A DNA stretch of 64,000 nt, from assembly GCF_014170335.1 (NCBI RefSeq), contig NZ_LZZS01000023.1, positions 32,036 to 96,035 on the forward strand. Reading direction: 5' to 3'. Of the stretch, positions 44,458-52,370 are shown piece after piece. A program made the translations under genes and the position numbers. Below the pieces are notes generated by a model. It saw only the letters and a list, made by a program, of their open reading frames with translations, did not search any database and was not told the origin of the DNA. Each line of letters starts with the position of its first letter. Position 1 is the first letter of the stretch. Source of the stretch: Achromobacter sp. UMC46 (GTDB taxonomy: Bacteria; Pseudomonadota; Gammaproteobacteria; Burkholderiales; Burkholderiaceae_B).

Positions 44458-47400
44458 ATGAGGTCGTTTGTCATCCGGGACTGGGCCTTGCGGCGGCTCC
44501 TCGCCGCGAGCCTGCTATGGCTCGCGGCCGCCTTGTCGCCGGCAAAGGCCGTCGAGCCGTCAGCCCCCTTTCTGCTGACGTTGCAAAGCCAGGAACATTG
44601 GCAGCATGCCGCGCCTGCAATTTCCGAAAGCGACTGGGTTTGGCTGCGCGAAAAGCGCGAGCTGGTGCTGGGCGTCGTCGACAAGGCGCAGGCGCCATTC
44701 GAAATGGTCTATCGCGACGGCACGTACAAGGGTATCAACGCCGACGTGACCTCGCTGGTTGCGCAACTGCTGGGCTTGAGCGTGCGCCTGGTGGCTTTCC
44801 GGGACGACAAGGCTGCGCTGGCCGCTCTGGCTGACAAGAAGATCGACCTGCTCGCCGGCGACCTGGATCCCGCCGCCGCGACCGGCCTGGTGCCCAGCTT
44901 GCCCTATGTGACCGACAAGATCGCATTGTTCCGCCGTACCAGCGAAACCCGGAAATTTCGGCCGGATCTGCGCGGGATCACAGTTGCCGTCGCGGGTGGC
45001 GCAACGGCCGCCGAAGCCTCCAGGCGCTATCCTGATGCCAAGGTGGTGGAGTACGGCACGGACGATCAGGCCATCGCGGCATTGGGCTTCGGCCACAGCG
45101 ACGCCTACCTTGGCGGGGTGCTGACGGCCTACCACCGGATCAATGGAGCGTTCCACGGCTATGTCCAGTTCGACCGTTTCACGGGCATGTCGACGCAGTA
45201 CCGCTACGCGCTGAACGCTTCCGACACGCGCTTGCGGCAGATCATCGACGAGGCCATCGCGGCGATCGGCGGCGCGTTGCCGGAGATCACCCGCAGTTGG
45301 GCGGGCAGCGGCTTTATCCCCGATACCCGGAACATTCCCTTCACGCCGGACGAATTGCGCTGGATCGCGCTGCATCCCCGCTTGCGCCTGGTCATCAACG
45401 ACGATCTGGCGCCGATCGCATTCTTCAACGTCAACGGGCATTTCTCGGGCCTGGCGTCGGACTTGCTGGAGATGGTGTCCTTCCAGACCGGACTGACGTT
45501 CGATGTGGTCAGCCGCCGGGGCAGTTTTCCCGCCCAGATCGACCTGATCCAGCAAACTGGCGCCGACGTCGGCATCATGACCGTCACGGCCGAGCGCGAA
45601 AAGTCCCTGCGGTTCACCAAACCCATCTCCCTGGATCCGCTCGTGCTGGTCATGCGGGGCGGGGCGCGCGACACGGGCGCGCCGGCGAATCCGCGCAGCA
45701 TCGCCATTGCCGAAGGGCATTTCGCAACCGAATTCATTCGCCAACGCTATCCCCAGGCGGCCATCTCCAGCGTCGGCTCCTCGTTGGATGCCTTGCACAA
45801 GGTCGACATCAACGATGCGGACACGGCCGTCATGGCGTTGCCGTCAGCGCGCTACTACAACGGCCGCTTGTTCGGCGACCGCCTGGTCGTGAGCGATATG
45901 CTGGACATCGCTCCCGTCGGCATCAGCTTCGCCGTGCGCCGCAGCGACCCGGAACTGCAGTCGATCCTGGACAAGACGCTTGCCGTGCTGACGCCTTATC
46001 AGATCAGCGCGTTCAACAATCGCTGGAAGGCGATACCGGCGATGGCGGGCGAGACCTGGCGCGACTATGCCGTCATCATCGCCGAGGTCGTCGCGGCCGC
46101 CGCCTTGCTCTTGCTGATCGCATTGGCATGGGCGGTCTCGCTCAGGCGCACCGTCCGCGCCAAGGATCACGCCAAGAAGCTGCTGAAAGACCAGCTGCAG
46201 TTCGTCAGGACGCTGATGGACAGCATGCCGCCGCCGATTTATGTGCGCGACACCGCAGGGCGCATGCTGGCATTCAACCGCAGCTATCTCGACAGCGTCG
46301 GGCTGGAGTCCGAAGATGTACTGGGCAAGACGGCGCTGGAGATGCCCAGCGACACGTTCGAAGCCGCCGAACGTTTTCACGCCAGCTACCTGGAGGCGTT
46401 GAAGACCGGCCGAAGCGCCACGGGCGTGCATGCCGTGCGGCTGCATGGCAAAGAGATCTGGATGCAGCACTGGATTCAGCCTTTCCAGGATTCCGCCGGC
46501 GTGAATGGGGGCGTGATCTGCGGCTGGATCGACATTACCGAGCATCGCAACCTGATCCAGGAGATCGAAGCCGCAAAGGACCAGGCGCTGGCGGCCAGCC
46601 GCGCCAAGACGACCTTCCTGGCGACGATGAGCCATGAGATACGCACGCCGATGAACGCCATCATCGGCACGCTGGAGCTGGCGCTCAAGCGCGCCGACAC
46701 CAAGCCCATCGACCGCCACAGCATCGAGATCGCCTTCGCCTCGGCGCAAAGCCTGCTCGCGTTGATCGGCGACATCCTGGATATCGTCCGGATCGAATCC
46801 GGACGCCTGAGCCTGACGCCCGGCCGCGCAAATCTGCGCGAGCAGGTGGAATCCGTTGCGCGGGTATTTGAAGGGCTTGCCCGCCAGAAGGGCCTTAGCT
46901 TGCTGTTGGAGATCGATGCCGAGGCGCAGGCCGACGTGCTGATGGACGCGTTGCGGTTCAAGCAGATCCTGTCCAACCTGATTGGCAATGCGATCAACTA
47001 CACGGACACGGGTTTTGTCAGGGTCCGCGTGCAGGCGGTGGAGTCGGAAACGTCGGTCCTGCAAGTGAGCGTCGCGGTCGAGGACACCGGAGTTGGGATC
47101 TCCGAGGAAGACCAGCAGCGCCTGTTCCGGCCGTTCGTCCAGGTCGACGGCGGCGACCGGGGCGCGGGGGGGACGGGGCTGGGCCTCGTCATCAGCCGTT
47201 CTTTATGCGAAATGATGGGCGGACGGTTGACCCTGTCCAGCGTCCCGGGGCGCGGCACCACGGTTTCGGCGGAGTTGCGCTTGCAGATCCTCGATCCCGT
47301 CGCGGCGGCAAAGCCGGCCCAGCCGCTGCCGGGAAGCCAACGCGTCTTGCAGATCCTGGTGGTGGACGACCATGCCGTCAGCCGGCGCATCTTGATGCAG

Positions 47401-48099
47401 CAGTTGGCTTTTCTGGGCCACGAGGTGCAAGAGGCGCCGGACGGGATGGCGGCGCTTGCCCGATGCGCGACGCATCCTTTCGATGTGGTTTTCACCGATT
47501 TCCGCATGCCGGGCATGAGCGGCGCGGAACTGGCAAGGGCCATCAGGCAGGGCGAACAGGAACGCGGCGAAGTCCGTGCCCTGATCATCGGCGTGACGGC
47601 GGACGCCCAGCCAGATGAGATCGCGCGCTGCGTCCAGGCGGGCATGGACGAATGCCTGATCAAACCCGTCGGTCTGGACGCACTGGCGGCGCGCCTTGCC
47701 GGCATCGCCCCGGAAAGCCGTGATCCCCTTGAGGCCGGGGGCGACGCGCCCTTGTTCGACTTGGGGCCCTTGCAAGAGGTATCGGGCGGCAATTTCGATC
47801 AGCAGTGGCTGCTGCTCGACGAGTTGTTGCGGGCCAACCGAGAAGACGCGCAACGGCTGGAGGCATATGCCTCGACGGGGCGTACGGGCCAGATGGCGGA
47901 AATCGCTCACCGGATCAAGGGGGCGGCGAACGTGATCCGTGCTGAAGGCGTGGTTCAGGCGTGTAGCGAGCTCGAACGCGCATGCGGCGCAGGACGGGCC
48001 GATGACGGGGCGTTGGCGTCTGCCGTCGAACGCCTGCAATCGTCGTTGCGGCAATTGGAGCAAGCGTTGCTCAGGCTGCGGGACAGTCAGCGTAGCTAG
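44458..48099 (+). CDS. BvgS/RocS-like unorthodox hybrid sensor histidine kinase
   Basis: 1213 residues from MRSFVIRDWALRRLL; an upstream TTG is less likely. Signal peptide about 1-31; two tandem periplasmic Venus-flytrap (SBP_bac_3) domains about 55-275 and 295-525; TM about 540-560; PAS about 575-695. The HisKA phosphoacceptor is H726 (TMSHEIRTPMNAIIG), followed by HATPase (GTGLGLVISRS). The receiver has D1014 (VFTDFRMPGMSG) and the HPt has H1151 (IAHRIKGAANVI). Domain order equals Bordetella BvgS and Pseudomonas RocS1. Its output partner is most likely the BvgA/RocA-like regulator at 56376, with RocR-like PDE at 48136 as second target. Confidence 0.92.
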   Translation: MRSFVIRDWALRRLLAASLLWLAAALSPAKAVEPSAPFLLTLQSQEHWQHAAPAISESDWVWLREKRELVLGVVDKAQAPFEMVYRDGTYKGINADVTSLVAQLLGLSVRLVAFRDDKAALAALADKKIDLLAGDLDPAAATGLVPSLPYVTDKIALFRRTSETRKFRPDLRGITVAVAGGATAAEASRRYPDAKVVEYGTDDQAIAALGFGHSDAYLGGVLTAYHRINGAFHGYVQFDRFTGMSTQYRYALNASDTRLRQIIDEAIAAIGGALPEITRSWAGSGFIPDTRNIPFTPDELRWIALHPRLRLVINDDLAPIAFFNVNGHFSGLASDLLEMVSFQTGLTFDVVSRRGSFPAQIDLIQQTGADVGIMTVTAEREKSLRFTKPISLDPLVLVMRGGARDTGAPANPRSIAIAEGHFATEFIRQRYPQAAISSVGSSLDALHKVDINDADTAVMALPSARYYNGRLFGDRLVVSDMLDIAPVGISFAVRRSDPELQSILDKTLAVLTPYQISAFNNRWKAIPAMAGETWRDYAVIIAEVVAAAALLLLIALAWAVSLRRTVRAKDHAKKLLKDQLQFVRTLMDSMPPPIYVRDTAGRMLAFNRSYLDSVGLESEDVLGKTALEMPSDTFEAAERFHASYLEALKTGRSATGVHAVRLHGKEIWMQHWIQPFQDSAGVNGGVICGWIDITEHRNLIQEIEAAKDQALAASRAKTTFLATMSHEIRTPMNAIIGTLELALKRADTKPIDRHSIEIAFASAQSLLALIGDILDIVRIESGRLSLTPGRANLREQVESVARVFEGLARQKGLSLLLEIDAEAQADVLMDALRFKQILSNLIGNAINYTDTGFVRVRVQAVESETSVLQVSVAVEDTGVGISEEDQQRLFRPFVQVDGGDRGAGGTGLGLVISRSLCEMMGGRLTLSSVPGRGTTVSAELRLQILDPVAAAKPAQPLPGSQRVLQILVVDDHAVSRRILMQQLAFLGHEVQEAPDGMAALARCATHPFDVVFTDFRMPGMSGAELARAIRQGEQERGEVRALIIGVTADAQPDEIARCVQAGMDECLIKPVGLDALAARLAGIAPESRDPLEAGGDAPLFDLGPLQEVSGGNFDQQWLLLDELLRANREDAQRLEAYASTGRTGQMAEIAHRIKGAANVIRAEGVVQACSELERACGAGRADDGALASAVERLQSSLRQLEQALLRLRDSQRS

Positions 48100-48135
48100 C
48101 GGCCTGTGCCAGGCTCTTTTCAACGTCGGCTGGGC

Positions 48136-49326
48136 CTAGTGCAACGTGCCGGGGCGATGGGTCTGGCAATATCCCAGGAATTGTGTCTGGTCCATCGGGC
48201 GGGCATACAGATAGCCTTGGGCGATCTTGCATCCCAGCTGCTGCAGTTGTTTGCGCTGTTCCAGCGTTTCCACGCCTTCCACGACCATGGCCAACCCCAA
48301 GGCTTCGGCCATGCTGGCGACGCCGCGGATGACCGCGGCAGTGCGCGGCTGGATTTTCAGCCGGCGCACGAAGCTGGCGTCCAGCTTGATCTGGCTGAAA
48401 GGAAAGGCGCAGAGGCGATCCAGGGACGAATAGCCGGCGCCGAAGTCGTCCATGGCCAGGCCGCAACCCATGACGCGCAACCGCACCAGGTTTTCGAGAA
48501 TGGCTGCGGGCGTGCTCTCCAGGCCGTCTTCAGTGATTTCCAGGGTAATGTCGCTCGCGGATAGCTCGCGCCGGGCCAATGCGCGGTCGATGCCGTCCGT
48601 CAAATGCGGCGAGGCCAGCTGCGACGGGTGCAGGTTGAAGGCCAGCGAGGCGGGAGGATGGGTTCGCTTCTGCTGTTCCTGCAGTTCCAGCCCCTGATCC
48701 AGCATGCGCCAGAACAGCGTCTCCATCAGGCCGTGGGTCTGCATCGCGGGAAGGAAGTGCGCGGGGGAAAGCACGCCGTGCTGCGGGTGATGCCAGCGCG
48801 CCAGGACCTCGGCTTCCACCAGCGATTCGCCATTGATGCTGACCTTGGGTTGGTAGTACGCCTTGAATTCCCCTCGATCCAAACCTTGCCGCACCTCGTT
48901 CACGGGAGGCGGCTCGACCAGGGCGGAATCCGCACGCCGACGGCTGCGCTGGAACTTCGCCAGCAAAGCGGCCAGACCGCTGACATCCAACGGCCTGGCA
49001 AGTTCGCCCAGGAACGCCAGGCCCAGGCATTCGATCATGGCCGCGGAAGCCTGGCACAGCGCCGGATCCAGCGCGCTGTTGAGAATGACGGAATGCACCA
49101 GCCGGGCGTTGCCGGCTTCCCGCAGAAACTCCAGCCCGTCCTTGCCTGCCATCTGCAAGTCGCAGATAGCGATATCCACGCCACCGCACGCCTTGAGCAC
49201 GGCCAAGGCTTCGCCGCCTTCCGAGGCTTCGTAGATCCTGCCCGCAATCGCGGACCTCAAGGCCGTGACCACCATCAGCCGCTGAAACGGATGATCTTCC
49301 AAAACCAGTACGCTAAGGTTCTTCAT
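48136..49326 (-). CDS. rocR: RocR-like response regulator with EAL c-di-GMP phosphodiesterase domain
   Basis: 396 residues. The N-terminal receiver has E10, D11 and phospho-acceptor D56 (DIAICDLQMAGKDG). The C-terminal EAL domain begins GLDRGEFKAYYQPKV, with catalytic and metal residues in AEVLARW, FNLHPSQL, LEITEDGLES, MDDFGAGYSSLDRL, IKLDASFV and VVEGVETLEQ. All residues needed for c-di-GMP hydrolysis appear present. Full-length similarity to Pseudomonas RocR is obvious by eye, including the linker. It is 29 bases after the last fimbrial subunit on the same strand, so probably co-transcribed with the fimbrial operon, and convergent with the sensor kinase. Confidence 0.93.
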   Translation of the reverse strand: MKNLSVLVLEDHPFQRLMVVTALRSAIAGRIYEASEGGEALAVLKACGGVDIAICDLQMAGKDGLEFLREAGNARLVHSVILNSALDPALCQASAAMIECLGLAFLGELARPLDVSGLAALLAKFQRSRRRADSALVEPPPVNEVRQGLDRGEFKAYYQPKVSINGESLVEAEVLARWHHPQHGVLSPAHFLPAMQTHGLMETLFWRMLDQGLELQEQQKRTHPPASLAFNLHPSQLASPHLTDGIDRALARRELSASDITLEITEDGLESTPAAILENLVRLRVMGCGLAMDDFGAGYSSLDRLCAFPFSQIKLDASFVRRLKIQPRTAAVIRGVASMAEALGLAMVVEGVETLEQRKQLQQLGCKIAQGYLYARPMDQTQFLGYCQTHRPGTLH

Positions 49327-49355
49327 TGAGCGCCTCCCGAACGCGGGCCTGCCGA

Positions 49356-49901
49356 TCAGTCATAGCTGAACGCGAACGTGACGGTGGCGTTGATGTCGCC
49401 TTGGTTGATCGTCCTGTGGCTCAGCGCATCGGGTTCACCTCGCAAGAACGCATTGATGACGATATCGTTGGCGCCCGACGATAGCGTCCCGACGGCAGTG
49501 GCCTGATTCAAAGGGAGCGCGATGCCGCCCTTGGTTTCCAAGCCGATCGCCACGCCGGTGGCGCCGCCGGCGTTCAGGTTCAGATGCCCGGGCAAGAGGG
49601 GGCTGGGGTTCCCGATCAAGGTCACCTTGATCCGGGTCCGGCCTTCGGTGATATCGCAATTCTGCAGATGCAGCGTGATCGGGCGGCTGGCGCTGCGGCC
49701 GCTCGCATAGATTTGGCTGGTTGCGACGCCGCGGAAATCCAGTTCTCGCGTCCTGTCCGCCGGGTCCAACATGCAAGGTTCGGCCACCAGCCGTCCCGAA
49801 AAAGACATGTTGCCCGGCCCCGGGGATTGGGCTGACGCCGTGTCTGCCGCCATCGCGGCCAGTGCCGTCAGGAAAGCCGCCGCCATTGTGATGATCCGCA
49901 T
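49356..49901 (-). CDS. Chaperone-usher fimbrial subunit (sixth pilin-like gene)
   Basis: 181 residues, signal peptide MRIITMAAAFLTALAAMAADTASA. The pilin domain has the disulfide pair in LVAEPCMLDP and LHLQNCDIT, and the C-terminal beta-strand TFAFSYD with penultimate Tyr for chaperone recognition. It is single-domain, so a shaft or minor subunit rather than a two-domain adhesin. Last subunit before the rocR-like gene. Confidence 0.85.
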   Translation of the reverse strand: MRIITMAAAFLTALAAMAADTASAQSPGPGNMSFSGRLVAEPCMLDPADRTRELDFRGVATSQIYASGRSASRPITLHLQNCDITEGRTRIKVTLIGNPSPLLPGHLNLNAGGATGVAIGLETKGGIALPLNQATAVGTLSSGANDIVINAFLRGEPDALSHRTINQGDINATVTFAFSYD

Positions 49902-49910
49902 TCGTGGCTC

Positions 49911-50420
49911 CTAGTAAAGTTCGGCGATCAGCAGCGCCGTGGCCTCGAATTTGTCTTCAGGCAAGCGCGATCCCTTTCTCTTCACGGGCACCGCCTCCAG
50001 AGTGGGAGGGCTGTTCCGGTCAGTCATCTCGATCTGCGTGGGTTCATTCGGCTTGAACGTCTTGCCGTTCAGCCGTATCTGAATGCCCAGGTCATCGATG
50101 GACGTCTGCACGGCGGGGGGCGCGAATTTCGTTTCGGTCGCGACAAGGGTCATCTTCATCCGCCACGGAGCGCTGCCCGGGCATTCGATCTGATAAGGAA
50201 CGGTTTGCCGGTAGTTCTCGCCATCGATCTTTTCAATGCCGATATTGGTCTTGAACGTCACGTTGATGCGCCCGCCCTTGTCGCTGACGGTGCATCCCGG
50301 CGTGATGAGGGTTCCGGTGAATCGCATGTTCTCTTCGGCGGCGGCCGGCAACGGGCAAGCCGCCAGCAGGGCAAGCAGCGTTAGCGCGGTGAACAGGTGC
50401 CGGTTGCGGGATGGGGTCAT
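49911..50420 (-). CDS. Chaperone-usher fimbrial subunit
   Basis: 169 residues from MTPSRNRHLFTALTLLALLAACPLPAAAEENMRF (signal peptide), start fixed by ATGA overlap with the preceding subunit; the longer frame upstream is shadow. Cysteines in LITPGCTVSDKG and YQIECPGS form the expected pilin disulfide. C-terminus LLIAELY. The acceptor-type motif is weaker than in the major pilin, so this may be a minor or adaptor subunit. Confidence 0.83.
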   Translation of the reverse strand: MTPSRNRHLFTALTLLALLAACPLPAAAEENMRFTGTLITPGCTVSDKGGRINVTFKTNIGIEKIDGENYRQTVPYQIECPGSAPWRMKMTLVATETKFAPPAVQTSIDDLGIQIRLNGKTFKPNEPTQIEMTDRNSPPTLEAVPVKRKGSRLPEDKFEATALLIAELY

Positions 50421-50926
50421 CGATACTCCACCACAAGGGTGGCTCCGACGCTGAAGTGGCCGGCCTCGATGTCGCCTCCGGGGCCTTTCATCAATACCGC
50501 CTTCAATGCCGGAGGCAGGTTGCTGTCGAAGTCGAACCATTTTTTCAGGGCGATGGGCGTATTGCCGTTTTTCAAGGCGATGGCCAGATGGGGATTGGAA
50601 GGGATACCCAGCAGCCCCTCTCCGAAGCCGGCCACGTTGCCGATGATCTGCATGCGCAATGAATTCGTGGAAGCATTGCGGCAATCCAGGCCGTAGGGGA
50701 CATTCTTGGTCAGGTAGACGCCGTCGACCCGTGTGGTCAGGACCTCGCCAAACGCCACGTTGATCAGGCTGCCTTGATTGCCGCTGATGACGCAGGGAAT
50801 CGGCGCGAAGATCTTTCCCGTGATGGATATGCGGGTCTGGGCCGGCACGGGTGCGGCAAACGCCAAGGCGGCAGCCAAACCGGCCAGCCGCAGAGACGCG
50901 GGCCAATGAAGCAGGCGCTTAGTCAT
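50417..50926 (-). CDS. Chaperone-usher fimbrial subunit
   Basis: 169 residues, signal peptide near MTKRLLHWPASLRLAGLAAALAFAAPVPA. Pilin cysteines are in IFAPIPCVISGNQG and YGLDCRNA. The C-terminal LVVEYR carries the penultimate aromatic. It overlaps both flanking subunit genes by a few bases, so the four genes after the chaperone are tightly coupled. Confidence 0.84.
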   Translation of the reverse strand: MTKRLLHWPASLRLAGLAAALAFAAPVPAQTRISITGKIFAPIPCVISGNQGSLINVAFGEVLTTRVDGVYLTKNVPYGLDCRNASTNSLRMQIIGNVAGFGEGLLGIPSNPHLAIALKNGNTPIALKKWFDFDSNLPPALKAVLMKGPGGDIEAGHFSVGATLVVEYR

Positions 50927-51530
50927 AAGTCAGGAACAGATTGATATAGGCTTGAAAGCGCCCGGGTCGCAGCGGAGCGGAAGTGCGTTCCGGCGTGACG
51001 TAGTAGGTCAGAACCGCATCCCCAGGCGCCACGAACCAGGCGCGTGTCTGCTGGCCCGGCGTAATGCGCCGCCGATGGGCGTCGCTCAAACGCAGGCCGA
51101 AGCCGCTTGCGCCGCGCACACTGACCAGTTCGGGTGTGTCGGGATCCGCCTGTGCCCGGAATGTGACGCCGACCACCGGCTCTGCCCCGCTCCAGGCCAG
51201 CGCCCCGCCGTTTGCCTCGCGCCTGCCGCCCTGGGTTCGGACACAGCCGCGCAGCGTCAACTCCACCGCAACGGGAACGCCTTGGTCTCCCGGCTGCGGC
51301 AGGTCCGCGGTGCCGACTTCACCAAGCCTGACCTCCTGGTAGGACGAACTCATGTCCAGATGGCACGCGCTTTCCAGGAGGGAGCCTATGACATGGAATT
51401 GGGCGGTGAAGTCGTCGGTGTCGCCGAAATCCGTGGCGGCGGCTGCACCTGGGAAGGCGGCGGCGGCGCAGATCAGCGCGGCGTACACGCCGGCGCGGAC
51501 ACGCTTTTTGCGGCGGGAGTCTGTGGTCAT
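50919..51530 (-). CDS. Chaperone-usher fimbrial subunit, longest of the set
   Basis: 203 residues from MTTDSRRKKRVRAGVYAALICAAAAFPGAAAA. The Arg/Lys-rich N-region precedes a signal peptide. Cysteines in LLESACHLDM and LRGCVRTQ; C-terminus NLFLTYD. It is slightly longer than its neighbours, with a loop GGRREANGGALAWSG, but still one pilin domain. The role (tip, adaptor or anchor) is not decided by sequence. Confidence 0.82.
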   Translation of the reverse strand: MTTDSRRKKRVRAGVYAALICAAAAFPGAAAATDFGDTDDFTAQFHVIGSLLESACHLDMSSSYQEVRLGEVGTADLPQPGDQGVPVAVELTLRGCVRTQGGRREANGGALAWSGAEPVVGVTFRAQADPDTPELVSVRGASGFGLRLSDAHRRRITPGQQTRAWFVAPGDAVLTYYVTPERTSAPLRPGRFQAYINLFLTYD

Positions 51531-51559
51531 GGGATGGCCTGGCAGCGTTAGGGGCGCGA

Positions 51560-52309
51560 TCAGTTGCTGATCTGCTTGGCGGTGCACTCCTGCCCGGAGC
51601 AACGGAACTCCAGCTTGGGCCGGCCGCCATAGTCGTTGATGTAGGTCAGCACGGGGGTGTTGCCCAGGCTGCCAGCGTCGATGTTCAGGGGCGCTTGGGA
51701 GTGCGGCGGGATCATCAGCGGTTCAAAGTTCGCGATCGATGAACCGCCCGCGCTCTTGGCGGCGTCGATCAGCGTCACGTAGTAAGGGGTGGGGTTGTCC
51801 ACGGTGTACTGGTCTCCCTGGCGCATCAGGCGGATGCGCTCTTGCCAGGGGGCCGTCGACGAGCCGGACGGGATGCTCAACGCCTGGGGCCGGTAGAAAA
51901 GCTTGACGCGCGTCTGCAGCGCGATCTGCAAGCTGTTGGCCTGATCGCTGCGGGGCGGGACTTCGCGCAGGTTGAAATAGAAGAGGGTTTCCCGGTCTTG
52001 AGGCAATTGATTGGCGGCCGGCAACGCCTGGATCTTCACCTGGCTTCTGGCGCTGGGCTCAAGCCGCTGCAGCGGGGGAAGCACGACCAGCGGACCGGTG
52101 ATCTTTTCGTCCTTGTCGTTCTCGATCCACGCTTGCGCCAGATAGGGCAGTTGTTCGTTCTGGTTGCTGATATTCAGGCTGACGGATTTGTCCTGGCCGG
52201 AAAATACGATGCGCGTCCGGTCCAGGGACACGGCCGCCAAGGCAGGCTGCGACGCGAACAGGCAGAGCAGGGCGGCGTATGCGAAATTCTTCAAGATAAG
52301 ACGATTCAT
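51560..52309 (-). CDS. Periplasmic fimbrial chaperone (PapD/FimC family)
   Basis: 249 residues, signal peptide MNRLILKNFAYAALLCLFASQPALA. The first Ig domain holds VSLDRTRIVFSGQDKSVSLNI and YLAQAWIENDKD, and the subunit-binding Arg/Lys pair region includes LPQDRETLFYFNLREVPP, the family signature. The second domain is LFYRPQALSIP onward. It delivers pilins to the usher by donor-strand complementation. Encoded after the usher, which is the reverse of the usual order. Confidence 0.92.
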   Translation of the reverse strand: MNRLILKNFAYAALLCLFASQPALAAVSLDRTRIVFSGQDKSVSLNISNQNEQLPYLAQAWIENDKDEKITGPLVVLPPLQRLEPSARSQVKIQALPAANQLPQDRETLFYFNLREVPPRSDQANSLQIALQTRVKLFYRPQALSIPSGSSTAPWQERIRLMRQGDQYTVDNPTPYYVTLIDAAKSAGGSSIANFEPLMIPPHSQAPLNIDAGSLGNTPVLTYINDYGGRPKLEFRCSGQECTAKQISN

Positions 52310-52370
52310 GGTGTGCGGGGACTCATTGGGTGTCGTGTGTTTCGTTTAGGGTGGGTTCGAACGCCAGGTT